The translations under genes and the position numbers were made by a program. A DNA stretch of 64,000 bases from an uncultured Arachnia sp. Its GTDB lineage: Bacteria; Actinomycetota; Actinomycetes; Propionibacteriales; Propionibacteriaceae. The stretch's first letter is position 1; every line of letters starts with the position of its first letter. Of the stretch, positions 54,250 to 63,606 are shown in pieces. Location of the stretch: positions 179,494-243,493 of the forward strand of contig CANLSH010000004.1 in assembly GCA_947493705.1 (NCBI GenBank), in the 5' to 3' direction. Below the pieces are notes generated by a model. The model ran no database searches and was not told where the DNA came from. It saw nothing but the letters and a program-made list of their open reading frames with translations.

Positions 54250-55173
54250 CTACAAGACCCGTTGACCACCAGGAACAGCAGAGCTCCGATCACGATCGGG
54301 GTCGTCCCGGCCGCCCTGCTTCGGAGGAGAAGGAGTGACGGCGCGGCTTGCGACGGTGAGCGTGACACCGTCGAAAGTGACGAGCCCGCGCTCCGCGAAA
54401 GCCTCGAGCCATCCGCGCATCGGCCACTCATTCCAGCGCTTGTGAAACAGGTGGGCGTTGCGCACAATCGCTTCCACATGCTCGACAGGTGGTGAGGACA
54501 CCGGGTGATGCTGATGGTAGGCGTCGGCCCCACCAACCCACGCCAGCTCGACGCCGCGCGAGCGCGCAAGCCACGCAAAATCGGTGTCCTCACCTCCGTA
54601 GCCCACGTACTCCTCGCAGAAACCCCCCACCTGCGACCACGTTGCAGGAGTCAGAGCCGCGCTGAGAGACCAGAAGAGATTGTGATTGCCCTGTTTCATG
54701 ATCCGCCCTGCTTCCGGATCAGGACGAGCCGAATGTGGGCTTCGCAACGGGAGCAGGAGCTCGGGCCGCTCAGGCACGGGGACGCCTTCGGCCAAATAAG
54801 TCACAGGCCCGCACAGGAGAGCGGACGGGCACGCGGCAGAAGCCCGGACATATCGTTGAAGGGTTTCCGGGGCGAGAACACAATCAACGTCGAGCAGCAG
54901 GATCACATCAGCGCCCCGGGCCACCGCGTGAGCGACTCCGAGGTTGCGGGCCCGCGCCAGCGGCAGCCCACCCCCGTCTGAACCGATGGGGAGCACATCC
55001 ACCTTGCGAACGCCCCGGTGCTTGGCGACAACGGCCTCAATGTGGTCGTCAGATATCGCCACCACCACGTGAGCGCTGTCGGGATCGGAAAGCGCGAGCA
55101 GGCGGAGCTGGTGGCCCAGATGAGTGTGCCGACCGTGCGCAACGGTGACTATGCAGACATCAGGCAAGGGCAA
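54250..55173 (-). CDS. Family 2 glycosyltransferase (GT-A)
   Basis: The 307-residue GT-A enzyme has a nucleotide-sugar fold: PDVCIVTVAHGRH (strand 1), ARARNLGVAHAVARGADVIL, the metal-binding DVDCVL, and the acceptor-site GGEDTDFAWLARSRG. The TTG start has AAGGA 8 nt upstream and lies inside the upstream gene (14-bp overlap), so the three glycosyltransferases are translated together. The acceptor is unknown. Confidence 0.85.
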   Translation of the reverse strand: MPLPDVCIVTVAHGRHTHLGHQLRLLALSDPDSAHVVVAISDDHIEAVVAKHRGVRKVDVLPIGSDGGGLPLARARNLGVAHAVARGADVILLLDVDCVLAPETLQRYVRASAACPSALLCGPVTYLAEGVPVPERPELLLPLRSPHSARPDPEAGRIMKQGNHNLFWSLSAALTPATWSQVGGFCEEYVGYGGEDTDFAWLARSRGVELAWVGGADAYHQHHPVSSPPVEHVEAIVRNAHLFHKRWNEWPMRGWLEAFAERGLVTFDGVTLTVASRAVTPSPPKQGGRDDPDRDRSSAVPGGQRVL

Positions 55174-56140
55174 TTCCTTCGATCAGGTCTGCGGCTCGGG
55201 ACGGTGCTGAATCGGTGCCCCAGCGAGCCCATTCGGAAGTGCGATGCATCGCGTCCTCCACCAGAGAAGACCACCCAGACGGAAGCTCCGGCCGAGGGAA
55301 TGCGACGGTGGCAAGTTCCAATCGGGCCAATTCAGCGCCCAGGTGGACCTGTTCGGCGTGCGGGCGGGGGCTCGGAGCAAATACTGCCGGCACATCAGTG
55401 GCGGCAATGTCGGCCACGGCGTTCTGCCCGCAGTGACTGACCACCACGTGAGCCTCTGCCAGAAGTGGACCAATCTCCTTCACCCAGCGTTGCGCGCCGG
55501 CCTCCACCCACCGCATGTGCGGAACCTGTTCGCTCAGGTCTGAAACTAGCGGCTTGGCTCTCACGCGTAAGCCGTTACTCTCGTCTCCCCGGCCGTCGAG
55601 GACCACCCCCACTCGGGGTGTGCGCTTGTGTACCTGGAGTCCTGAAATCCCGCCGGTATGCCTCACCTTGTGGACAAATGGAAGCAATGCGGGGCACGGA
55701 TCAGCTTCCGCGGGCCATGGAGCCAGAATTGCTGTGGCGCACCGATAGGCCAGAGTGTGCGGTTCGTCGGAGCGATCGCCCGGTTGAGCGACCACCACGG
55801 TGGGGATCCCCAGAAGGCGCAGCAACGCCACAACCTCCACCGAAACATCGACGACGACAACGCTCGGCCTGTGCTGTTTCACCCACGCTGCGATGGTCTC
55901 CATCCGCGCCGAAAAGCCAGGATGCCGCAATGGCGCCCAGTGCAACGCGCCGGAAGCGTCCGTGTCAGTGAAGGACTGCGGCCCATCATTGTCGCGTGAC
56001 AGCGTGATCCCAGCCGTCCCGCGGAGATCAGAGCCCAGCAGCACCACCTCATGGCCTCGAGCCCTCAGAACTGAAGCGATGACGCGGGCGCGGGTCAGGT
56101 GCCCGGCCCCGTGGTGGTGCACGTAGTAGCCGATCACCAT
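55160..56140 (-). CDS. GT-B glycosyltransferase, MurG/UGT-like
   Basis: The 326-residue protein has the MGT/MurG N-terminal GYYVHHHGAGHLTRA and a C-terminal nucleotide-binding region with VVVSHCGQNAVADIAATDVPA (shown in part) and PRPHAEQVHLG. It probably transfers a sugar to a lipid or small acceptor. It overlaps the GT4 gene by 7 bp and the GT2 gene by 14 bp. Confidence 0.83.
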   Translation of the reverse strand: MVIGYYVHHHGAGHLTRARVIASVLRARGHEVVLLGSDLRGTAGITLSRDNDGPQSFTDTDASGALHWAPLRHPGFSARMETIAAWVKQHRPSVVVVDVSVEVVALLRLLGIPTVVVAQPGDRSDEPHTLAYRCATAILAPWPAEADPCPALLPFVHKVRHTGGISGLQVHKRTPRVGVVLDGRGDESNGLRVRAKPLVSDLSEQVPHMRWVEAGAQRWVKEIGPLLAEAHVVVSHCGQNAVADIAATDVPAVFAPSPRPHAEQVHLGAELARLELATVAFPRPELPSGWSSLVEDAMHRTSEWARWGTDSAPSRAADLIEGIALA

Positions 56141-57210
56141 CGGCTCATCGCCTGGTCGTAGACGTGCTCGTAGTCGGCAACCATCCGATCAATACTGAAT
56201 CGGGCGATGGCGCGTGCCCGCACCGCAGCTCTGGGCAGGGCGGCGGCGCCGTCCAGTGCCCCGGCGAGCGCATTGACCGTCTCTTCGTCGTTGTGCTGCG
56301 GCTGGACCAGGACACCCATGTGCTGATCGACGACCTCACCCACGCCTCCCCGTTCAAGTGCGAGCACACGGGTGCCGGTCAGTGCGGATTCGACGGCGAC
56401 GAGCCCGAATGGCTCTTCCCAGCGTGGCGTCATCAATGTCACGGCCGCCGTCCCGAACGCAAGCGCCAGCTCGGTCTGGGTCAGGTGACCTTCGTAGGTC
56501 ACATCTGGGCCGAGCAGGGGTTGGACACAGCTCTCGAACCAGTCCCGATCACCGAGCGGACCCACAAGCCGCAGATGTCTTCCTGCCTGACGGGCGGCTC
56601 GTATGGCCAGATCGGTGCCCTTCTCGGGAACCAGTCGTCCCGCCCATACCGCGTCGGTTCCACCCGGCCCGGCGGCGAATGCGCTGGTTGTGACTCCATT
56701 GGGTATGACTGTCGCTGGCTGGGAAAGAGTGGTCCACTGACCGGCGAGGGCGGAGCTGACGGCAACGAAGCTGGCTCTGGGATCGCAGAGGGCAACGCCC
56801 AGTTCCATCCAGGGGAAGGGTGGAGTGTGCAGCGTGGTGACCAACGGAAGTCCGATGGCCCGGCTTGCAACGAGAGGAAGATGGTGCAGCGAATTGTTGT
56901 GCACGACGTCGATGTCATCGCGGTGGAGCAGCAGTTTGTCGAGGGCGCCCAGGAAGGCGTGCTGATCGCGCAGAAATCCCGGTTCGGGGATCTGGAAGTC
57001 AAGGGCCGCCACCTCGGACAGCCGCGGCAGTTGGGGATAGGTGACCAATTCGTCGGCAAGGGCGGCATCGGAGCCGTGTGCGGCATACAGCGTGACGTGA
57101 TGTCCACTGTCACGAAGGGCGCCACACAGCGAGGCGACGTAGGACTCCTGGCCCCCGGCGAAAGGGTCGGCCACTGCGTTGCGGGAGGGCCCGAGCACCG
57201 CGATCCTCAC
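56134..57210 (-). CDS. Family 4 glycosyltransferase (GT-B)
   Basis: The 358-residue GT4 enzyme has the N-terminal GGQESYVASLCGALRDSGH loop, the acceptor region VVHNNSLHHLPL, and the C-terminal donor site VWAGRLVPEKGTDLAIRAAR, then PRWEEPFGLVAVESALTGT (catalytic EPFGL). The GTG start overlaps the stop of a 54-codon ORF (GTGA). It is the first of the three coupled glycosyltransferase genes. Confidence 0.9.
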   Translation of the reverse strand: MRIAVLGPSRNAVADPFAGGQESYVASLCGALRDSGHHVTLYAAHGSDAALADELVTYPQLPRLSEVAALDFQIPEPGFLRDQHAFLGALDKLLLHRDDIDVVHNNSLHHLPLVASRAIGLPLVTTLHTPPFPWMELGVALCDPRASFVAVSSALAGQWTTLSQPATVIPNGVTTSAFAAGPGGTDAVWAGRLVPEKGTDLAIRAARQAGRHLRLVGPLGDRDWFESCVQPLLGPDVTYEGHLTQTELALAFGTAAVTLMTPRWEEPFGLVAVESALTGTRVLALERGGVGEVVDQHMGVLVQPQHNDEETVNALAGALDGAAALPRAAVRARAIARFSIDRMVADYEHVYDQAMSRW

Positions 57211-57371
57211 CGAAGCTCACTCAAGACGTCGAAATAGTCCACGAGACCGCTCTCCTCGTGACTGCGGAGCGGCGCATCACCCAACGTCACGCGTCTCTCA
57301 GGAAACCTTGTTGGCATGACCCACAGGTCACGAGCACTCCTCGTCAACTTCCACCCCTTTTTACCTGACAT
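57207..57371 (-). CDS. Putative 54-residue small protein coupled to the glycosyltransferase operon
   Basis: The ORF starts MSGKKGWKLTRSARDLWVMP and ends LVDYFDVLSELR; its TGA overlaps the GTG of the GT4 gene (GTGA). It is basic at the start and acidic/hydrophobic at the end, without a membrane helix. A TGA lies directly before the ATG, so 54 residues is the maximum; an ATG at 57317 would give 36. The Shine-Dalgarno is weak and TAGCAT lies 19 nt upstream. No family is recognised; coupling is the main evidence. Confidence 0.45.
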   Translation of the reverse strand: MSGKKGWKLTRSARDLWVMPTRFPERRVTLGDAPLRSHEESGLVDYFDVLSELR

Positions 57372-57454
57372 TCAGAACCCAGCACCCCAGATGCTAGGGG
57401 CAGGATGGGGCCACCCCGCATGGACGGGCATCTCCATTGCCCGTACTCAACCCC

Positions 57455-58102
57455 TCATTCAGATGGATCTGACGGATCGGCGCCCCATCCAGCTGTCAGG
57501 AGCATCTCGGCTCCTTGCGTATCGTCCACGAGCCGCGTCAGTAGTTCGGAGGCCGTGTTTGAGCGCAGAAGTGCGTACTGGTCCATCGAGTTCAGTGGTG
57601 CAATGCCAGCGACCTGCCAGATGCGTTCGGCTGGCTCGGGCGATAGTCCAACGGTGGCCGGCCACAGGAGGTCGACGAACTCGCTCGCTCTGGAGATGGT
57701 CGCACGCACCACGGCCTCGGCATTGCCGAGCTCCGAGGGAGTGGATTGGTCGAACTTCAGTGCGGGGAGTTCGCGCACCCGTGCCCGCGGGAATGGGTCA
57801 TCCTGCAGCCAGCGCTCCACCTCGAACCGGGCAACACCGGTTGCGAGCAGCTCGATGGAGTCATCGTTCTGCTCCACAGACACGATGCGTGCCACAGTGC
57901 CGACGCCGAACCGCACGTCGCCGCCTCCAACCTCGGAGCCACGCTCGATCAACACCACCCCAAACTCGTGGTCAGTATCTGCGAGCACAGCTGACAGCAT
58001 CGCGACGTAGCGCGGCTCAAAAACTCGCAGCGGCAACGGCATGCCTGGAAACAGCACAGATCCGAGGGGAAACATCGCTAGCTCACGCGTGGCGCCGGTC
58101 AT
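57455..58102 (-). CDS. LON substrate-binding-domain protein
   Basis: The 215-residue protein matches the N-terminal domain of Lon protease without the ATPase or protease parts: MFPLGSVLFPGMPLPLRVFEPRY, then FGVGTVARIVSVEQNDD and GVARFEVERWLQDDPF. Stand-alone LON-domain proteins are common in bacteria and have no firm function. The ATG at 58102 has AGGA 9 nt upstream and avoids a long N-terminal tail. Confidence 0.9.
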   Translation of the reverse strand: MTGATRELAMFPLGSVLFPGMPLPLRVFEPRYVAMLSAVLADTDHEFGVVLIERGSEVGGGDVRFGVGTVARIVSVEQNDDSIELLATGVARFEVERWLQDDPFPRARVRELPALKFDQSTPSELGNAEAVVRATISRASEFVDLLWPATVGLSPEPAERIWQVAGIAPLNSMDQYALLRSNTASELLTRLVDDTQGAEMLLTAGWGADPSDPSE

Positions 58103-58347
58103 GAAACAGATCCTGCCGGACGCGGACCAGGGAAGCGAGCTTGGATCAAAACTACACCGTGACGCGATTTTGATGTTCGCACCAAAGAAGTCAGGACCAC
58201 TCTGCCCGGCAACGCATGGAACGCATCCCGAAGCGCAGTGCACACTGGTACAAAGAGTTGATCACTACACGGGTGCTGTCAGCGTCGTGAAGCACTCCCC
58301 CACGTCGATGGTTCACCAGAACCCCGGGACAAGGAACGGATGACACC

Positions 58348-60303
58348 GTGGAGATTCACGTCTCTCAACAAGGCAATGACTGCCAAGACGGCTCACTGGA
58401 CCAACCAGTCAGAACGATCAACCGGGCGGGACAACTCGCGATGCCAAGCGACACTGTGCTCGTTCACGAAGGCACCTACCGGGAGTGGGTGAAGCCTCCC
58501 CGAGGTGGGCTCAGCAACAACCGTCGGATCGTGTACGCGGCGGCGCCAGGGGAACGGGTATGCATCAAGGGATCAGAAGTCGCCCCATCGTGGGAGCCGA
58601 TCGCAGGAGGCGCCTGGAAGACCAGTGTCCCGAACGCTGTCTTCGGGGAGTTCAATCCCTACACAGAGGTGGTCGAGGGCGACTGGCTGATTCGTCCCGC
58701 CAGTGGCGACCCTGGCGTGCACCTGGGAGAGGTCTACCTAGATGGCGTGAGCCTCCGCGAGGTCACCTCACTCAATGACGTGGTAGAGCCACCCCCCGCT
58801 CCGGAACTCATTGATGACTGGACTCAGATACCACAGTCGATGCCCTCCACCCCTGCGAACCTCGTGTGGTTCGCGGAGGTGAACGATCGCGAGACCACGC
58901 TTTATGCCAACTTCGGCAACGTGGATCCCGCCAAGCACCTGGTGGAGTTCAATGTCAGGCGCTCCGTCTTCTATCCAACAGACAACCACATCGACTGGAT
59001 CACGGTCCGCGGGTTCGAGATGGCTCACGCCGCGACGCCGTGGGCGCCCCCGACGGCAGACCAGCCCGGATTGATTGGGCCGAACTGGGCCAAGGGCTGG
59101 ATCATCGAGGACAACACCATCCACGACGCCAAGTGCTCCGCCGTGTCGCTGGGCAAGGAGATCAGCACCGGTCACAATTTCGCCACCATCAGGAGGGACA
59201 AACCCGGCTACCAGTACCAACTGGAGTCGGTGTTCGTGGCGCAAGACCTGGGATGGTCGAAGGAACGCATCGGCTCCCACGTGGTGCGTCGCAACACCAT
59301 CCATGACTGTGGCCAGAATGCGATCGTCGGACACCTGGGATGCGTCTTTTCCGAAATCGCTGATAACCACGTCTACAACATCGGAACCGGTCGCCAGTTC
59401 TACGGCCATGAGATTGCGGGCATCAAGCTGCACGCCCCCATTGACGTCCTGCTCACCGGCAACCACATCCACGACTGTTCACTCGGGTTGTGGCTCGATT
59501 GGCAGACCCAGGGAACCAGGATCTCCCGCAACATCCTCAATGGCAACAGCAGAGACCTCTTCGTCGAAGTCAGCCATGGACCCTACGTGGTTGATCACAA
59601 TGTGCTCGCTTCTCCTGTGTCACTTGAGAACTTCAGCCAAGGTGGCGCCTACGTCGCGAATCTGTTCCTGGGCTCGGTCAGGCTTGAACCAGTCGAGGAT
59701 CGTGCAACTCCCTACCACCTCCCCCACAGCACCAAAGTCGCGGGTTACGCCCTGATCTTCGGCGGCGACGATCGAATCATCGGCAACATCTTCGCGGACG
59801 GTTTGGGGCAGGAGGCCTACCGGAGTGAACCGCCTCCCGAGGCGGTCACCGGGTACGGGACAGCGGTCTACGACGGCTTTCCGGCAAACTTCGATGCTTA
59901 CCTCTCCCTCGTGGAGGATCGGTCGGGCGATCACCGACGCTTCCACGGTGTCAAGCAAGCTGTCACGATCGCCGCCAACGTCTACATTGGTGGTGCAGCC
60001 TCCTTTGCAGCAGAGGAGGCTGCGATTGTGCTACCCGAGGGCTCCATCGACGTGAGGTTCGAAGATGGCTGCGTCATCGTTGAGAGTGACCTGCCGTCCG
60101 GGTTCAGTGACTCCCAGGTGGATGTGGTGCGGGGATCGAGCCTGGGGCGAGTCCGATTCGTCGATGCGGACTTCGAGGATGCCTCCGGAGCGGATCTGCT
60201 GCTCAACCTCGACGTCGTCGGTCACCGCAAGAGCGAGGGTCAGCGGTACCCCGCCGGACCGCTCTCCTCGCTCTCGTCCGGGAAGGCGTCGACGACGCTG
60301 TGA
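58348..60303 (+). CDS. GH120 beta-xylosidase
   Basis: The 651-residue protein is close to GH120 xylosidases such as XylC of Thermoanaerobacterium and Bifidobacterium, as I remember them (TINRAGQLAMPSDTVLVHEG; MAHAATPWAPPTADQPGLIG; NAIVGHLG). It folds as a parallel beta helix. D384 in LGLWLDWQTQGT and E407 in DLFVEVSHGP match the known catalytic pair (D382/E405). There is no signal peptide, so it cleaves imported xylo-oligosaccharides. The start is a GTG. A sugar kinase follows. Confidence 0.93.
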   Translation: MEIHVSQQGNDCQDGSLDQPVRTINRAGQLAMPSDTVLVHEGTYREWVKPPRGGLSNNRRIVYAAAPGERVCIKGSEVAPSWEPIAGGAWKTSVPNAVFGEFNPYTEVVEGDWLIRPASGDPGVHLGEVYLDGVSLREVTSLNDVVEPPPAPELIDDWTQIPQSMPSTPANLVWFAEVNDRETTLYANFGNVDPAKHLVEFNVRRSVFYPTDNHIDWITVRGFEMAHAATPWAPPTADQPGLIGPNWAKGWIIEDNTIHDAKCSAVSLGKEISTGHNFATIRRDKPGYQYQLESVFVAQDLGWSKERIGSHVVRRNTIHDCGQNAIVGHLGCVFSEIADNHVYNIGTGRQFYGHEIAGIKLHAPIDVLLTGNHIHDCSLGLWLDWQTQGTRISRNILNGNSRDLFVEVSHGPYVVDHNVLASPVSLENFSQGGAYVANLFLGSVRLEPVEDRATPYHLPHSTKVAGYALIFGGDDRIIGNIFADGLGQEAYRSEPPPEAVTGYGTAVYDGFPANFDAYLSLVEDRSGDHRRFHGVKQAVTIAANVYIGGAASFAAEEAAIVLPEGSIDVRFEDGCVIVESDLPSGFSDSQVDVVRGSSLGRVRFVDADFEDASGADLLLNLDVVGHRKSEGQRYPAGPLSSLSSGKASTTL

Positions 60304-60316
60304 CATCACTGGGATC

Positions 60317-60457
60317 ATGGAAGTGCCTGCTCGTTTCCTTCAAGAAGAGGTCCCACCAGAGATGATCAGCATGCCCATCGATCCGACTGACGGGGTCGAC
60401 AACGTGATGTGGGTTGTTGGGTCCTTGACGCCTGTTTCCGGGTTGGTTTCGCGATGA
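60317..60457 (+). CDS. Putative 46-residue ORF coupled to the FGGY kinase
   Basis: The ATG at 60317 opens 46 codons (MEVPARFLQEEVPPEMI, then DNVMWVVGSLTPVSGLVSR). The stop overlaps the kinase start as ATGA. It lies 13 bp after the xylosidase stop, so it could be a real coupled cistron. No family is recognised and no clear Shine-Dalgarno is seen; it may also be a leftover of another gene. Confidence 0.3.
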   Translation: MEVPARFLQEEVPPEMISMPIDPTDGVDNVMWVVGSLTPVSGLVSR

Positions 60458-61944
60458 GCGGTCCACTGGTCCTGGCCCTGGATTCCTCGACGACGGCCAC
60501 CAAGGCTCTCGTCGTGGACGCCGGGGGCGCGGTGCTGGCGCAGGGCCGCGCGACGTACCCGATGGCGACCCCCGGCAGGGACCGCTACGAGCAGGATGCG
60601 ACACACTGGATGGCCGCCGCCCACAGCGCAATCGGTGAGGCCGTCGGCCAGCTGTCACCGGCAGATCGCGGGCGGGTGAAGGGGATCTGCATCACACCGC
60701 AGCGTCAATCGTTCGTGCTCTGCGACATCGACGGACACCCACTCCGCCCGGCCATCCTGTGGCTCGACGGCCGGGCCGGCGACCAGGTGGCCAGCCTGGG
60801 AAGCGACTGGGTCCACGCCACCTCCGGAATGGTGCCGGATGTCACGCCGTCGCTGTACAAGTTGGCGTGGCTCTCCGAACATGAGCCCGATGTCCTTGGC
60901 TCGGCCGCGCGGGTCGTCGGCGTACACGCGTACTTGGCGCACGCATTCACTGGCGAGTGGGTCGACTCGCGTGCCACAGCCGACAGCCTTGGGCTCTTCG
61001 ACATGGCCAGGCTCACCTGGGCCGACAAGCTGGTGGAGTTGGCTGGTCTCCGGCTGGACCAACTTCCTGAACTGGGTGACCCGGCCAAAGTGTTGGGTGA
61101 GGTGCGCGCCGACGTGGCCCACGGGTGGGGGCTTTCGGGCCCCATCCCGCTGGTGGCGGGTTGCGGCGATGGGCAGGCTGCTGGGCTCGGCGCGGGTGTC
61201 ACCCGGCCCGACGAGGGTTACCTCAACCTGGGGACGGCCGTGGTCGCCGGGGTACATGTGCCCGAGTACCGGTGGGGGCGCTCCTACCGGACGGACGCCG
61301 CCGGTCTACCCGGACAGTTCGTGCTGGAGGTGGTGCAGAACTCCGGGGCATACCTGACGGACTGGTTCCGGACGGAGCTCGGGGATTCTGCACTCCACGG
61401 CGCACCTGACCCGGAACTTGAGCGTGCAGCGTCCAGAGTGCCCGCAGGGAGCGACGGGTTGTTGACATTGCCGTATTGGAATGCGGTGCAGTCGCCGCAC
61501 TGGGATCCGCACGCACGCGGTGCCATGATCGGATTCTCCGGCTCACACACCCGAGCGACGCTGTATCGGTCGGTGCTTGAGGGGATCAGCATGGAGACGG
61601 GCCGCAACCTCCGAGCCCTCGTGAAGGACACTGAAACGCCGCTGACGATAGTGCGCATCATGGGCGGGGGCCAACGCTCCGCGGTGTGGCGGAGCATTCT
61701 GGCTGCGTGCGTCGGGGTGCCGCTGGAGACGTGCGCCAGCGAGGAGGTGTCCGCGCTCGGCGCTGCGATGATGGCGATGGCGGCCGTGACGGGCACGGAT
61801 GTCGGCACCTGCTCCCGGGCGATGGCGCGGCCGGGAGAGTTGACCGAGCCGGATCCCGCCCTCGTCGAGCGCTACAGCGACATTGGTGCGTTGCAGGGCG
61901 AGCTCTATGGCCGCCTCGTTGACCTCTTTCCCCGTCTCACCTGA
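60454..61944 (+). CDS. FGGY carbohydrate kinase, probable xylulokinase
   Basis: The 496-residue kinase has the N-terminal ATPase loop LALDSSTTATKALVVD, then GICITPQRQSFVLCD and PAILWLDGRAGDQ. The catalytic Asp is in VAGCGDGQAAGLGAG and the FGGY-C signature lies in MGGGQRSAVWRSILAACVGV. The adjacent GH120 xylosidase makes D-xylulose the likely substrate, but the QRQSF site differs from classical XylB, so another pentose or polyol is possible. No xylose isomerase is in the window. Confidence 0.82.
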   Translation: MSGPLVLALDSSTTATKALVVDAGGAVLAQGRATYPMATPGRDRYEQDATHWMAAAHSAIGEAVGQLSPADRGRVKGICITPQRQSFVLCDIDGHPLRPAILWLDGRAGDQVASLGSDWVHATSGMVPDVTPSLYKLAWLSEHEPDVLGSAARVVGVHAYLAHAFTGEWVDSRATADSLGLFDMARLTWADKLVELAGLRLDQLPELGDPAKVLGEVRADVAHGWGLSGPIPLVAGCGDGQAAGLGAGVTRPDEGYLNLGTAVVAGVHVPEYRWGRSYRTDAAGLPGQFVLEVVQNSGAYLTDWFRTELGDSALHGAPDPELERAASRVPAGSDGLLTLPYWNAVQSPHWDPHARGAMIGFSGSHTRATLYRSVLEGISMETGRNLRALVKDTETPLTIVRIMGGGQRSAVWRSILAACVGVPLETCASEEVSALGAAMMAMAAVTGTDVGTCSRAMARPGELTEPDPALVERYSDIGALQGELYGRLVDLFPRLT

Positions 61945-62003
61945 GCGGTCGGTAAATGGGAGAATCGAAGCCCAGACCCACGCGGCTTATCGCGGGAGGA
62001 TTG

Positions 62004-62981
62004 CTACGGAGTGATCAGAACTTTCAGGCCCTTGCGCGCCGCTGCGAATTCGAAAGCAGCACTGGCAGAGTCCAGCCCGAAGCGGTGGCTGACGACGGCT
62101 TTCACGTCGACAATTCCCCTCTCCACCAACACGACCGCTCGCTCATAGACCTCCGGCATGCGTCGGACCAGGGCGATGGTCAATCCCTTGCGACGGGCGA
62201 GTGATGCGGGGAACGTGGTCTCGTCCTGGTCGGGGATGCCGACCAGCACCACGCGAGCACCTGGACGCGCCAGCGTCATGGCCTCCCGGACGGGCTCGGG
62301 GTTGCCGCAGACCTCGAAAACCACGTCGAAATCAGACGGAGGGAGGTCCTCGGGAGTGTGGACCGCATCTGCGCCCTGAGCCAGGGCGGCGTCCCGACGG
62401 TGGGGCAGGGGCTCAACGACGGCAACGTGTGTGGCCAGTGAGTGACGTGCAAGTTGGACGAGCAGCAGACCGATCGGTCCAACACCCACGATCGCGACGC
62501 GGTCACCGAGCCGCACGTGACTCAAATCCCAGGCGTGGATGGCAACACCCAGTGGCTCGAGGATGGAGGCGTCCTCGGCATCCATACCCTGTGGCAGCGG
62601 TACGAGCCGGCTGGTCGGCCATCTGATCGTCTCTGCGAGACCGCCGTCGGTGTCACCGTGGCCCGCGAACTTCACGCGCGGACACAGATTGGTCCAGCCC
62701 TGATGACAGTGCTCGCAGTCGAAGCACGGGATTGCCGGGTCCACAGCCACGGTCCGGCCGGCGAACGGCCCGTCGAGGGCGACGCCACCGATTTCATGCC
62801 CCGGAATGGTCGGCTGCCCGATTCGCGCATCCCCGATCCCCGCGTCGAGGAACCAGTGCAAATCCGATCCGCACAGCCCAACAGCGCCCACTTGTACGAG
62901 CGTGAATCCGTCAGCAGGGGTGGGATCCGCCTCCTCCGCGACCCGCAGGTCCGATGGGGCATGCAATCGGGCTGCGCGCAT
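62004..62981 (-). CDS. Zinc-dependent medium-chain dehydrogenase (polyol/threonine type)
   Basis: The 325-residue MDR enzyme has the catalytic Zn ligands C37 (GLCGSDLHW) and H62/E63 (PGHEIGGV). Four structural Cys (86, 89, 92, 100) lie in CFDCEHCHQGWTNLC. The Rossmann site is IVGVGPIGLLLVQLA. The sorbitol/xylitol or L-threonine dehydrogenase group fits best. It is convergent with the kinase and may supply xylulose from xylitol, which is inference. It has an AAGGAGG Shine-Dalgarno. Confidence 0.88.
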   Translation of the reverse strand: MRAARLHAPSDLRVAEEADPTPADGFTLVQVGAVGLCGSDLHWFLDAGIGDARIGQPTIPGHEIGGVALDGPFAGRTVAVDPAIPCFDCEHCHQGWTNLCPRVKFAGHGDTDGGLAETIRWPTSRLVPLPQGMDAEDASILEPLGVAIHAWDLSHVRLGDRVAIVGVGPIGLLLVQLARHSLATHVAVVEPLPHRRDAALAQGADAVHTPEDLPPSDFDVVFEVCGNPEPVREAMTLARPGARVVLVGIPDQDETTFPASLARRKGLTIALVRRMPEVYERAVVLVERGIVDVKAVVSHRFGLDSASAAFEFAAARKGLKVLITP

Positions 62982-63198
62982 GGCGTCCCTCCTTGGCGTC
63001 GTGATTGTGCACTCACTGTAGTGGGCGTGAAGGCACTCCCGAGAGGCGAGGTTGAGAGGCTTGTGACTGGTGTCTGCTGCATGGAGAGGTGATACTTTCA
63101 CCTGATCGAGCAGCTGACACCGATGAGAGATTGCACCTGCCCATCGAGACATTATCGGGACGGGACTTACATTCCATCTGCAAGATGGTCGTGCGTTT

Positions 63199-63606
63199 TT
63201 ACGCCTTCACGGTGAGCGCCGCGGGGCTGAGGAGATAGCGCTCGAGCGGTTCTGAATCCTCCATCAGGCAACCCACGTACGAGAAGCCGAGGCGGTGCGC
63301 GACGGCGGCCGATTTGCGGTTCTCTTGCGAACACCGGATGAGGAAAGCGGTCACAGATCCCTGCTCAATCACGATGCGCATGGCTAGTTTCACGGCTGCT
63401 GTAACAAACCCCTGGCCACGTTGCCCGCCGTAGAGTGCATATGTCAGGTTCACCTCGCCGGGAGCCAAGTAAGGCAACTCACGCTGGATACCGACGACCC
63501 CGACGTGCTCACCATTGTCGCAACGCTCAATCGCGAGGTCCACAACCGGCTCGTTGTCGTGCCAAGCGCGCGCATTCCTCTCCAACCAAGCCAAGTGCTC
63601 GTCCAA
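63199..63606 (-). pseudogene. GNAT acetyltransferase, N-terminally truncated
   Basis: The 135-residue frame covers the GNAT core from beta 2 on: HLAWLERNARAWHDNEPVVD, GVVGIQRELPYLAPGEVNL, the acetyl-CoA loop GGQRGQGFVTAAVKLAM, and SQENRKSAAVAHRLGFSYVG. The first strand and helix are missing. Only a TTG could start it; upstream in the frame there is a stop after 23 codons. A 1-base change in a T run near 63606 would join another frame, so a frameshift or sequencing error is also possible. Confidence 0.7.

Noticed and set aside
57316..58104. 262-codon plus-strand frame opposite the LON-domain gene
   Set aside because: Arginine/serine-rich composition and no motifs; the LON domain on the other strand is convincing.
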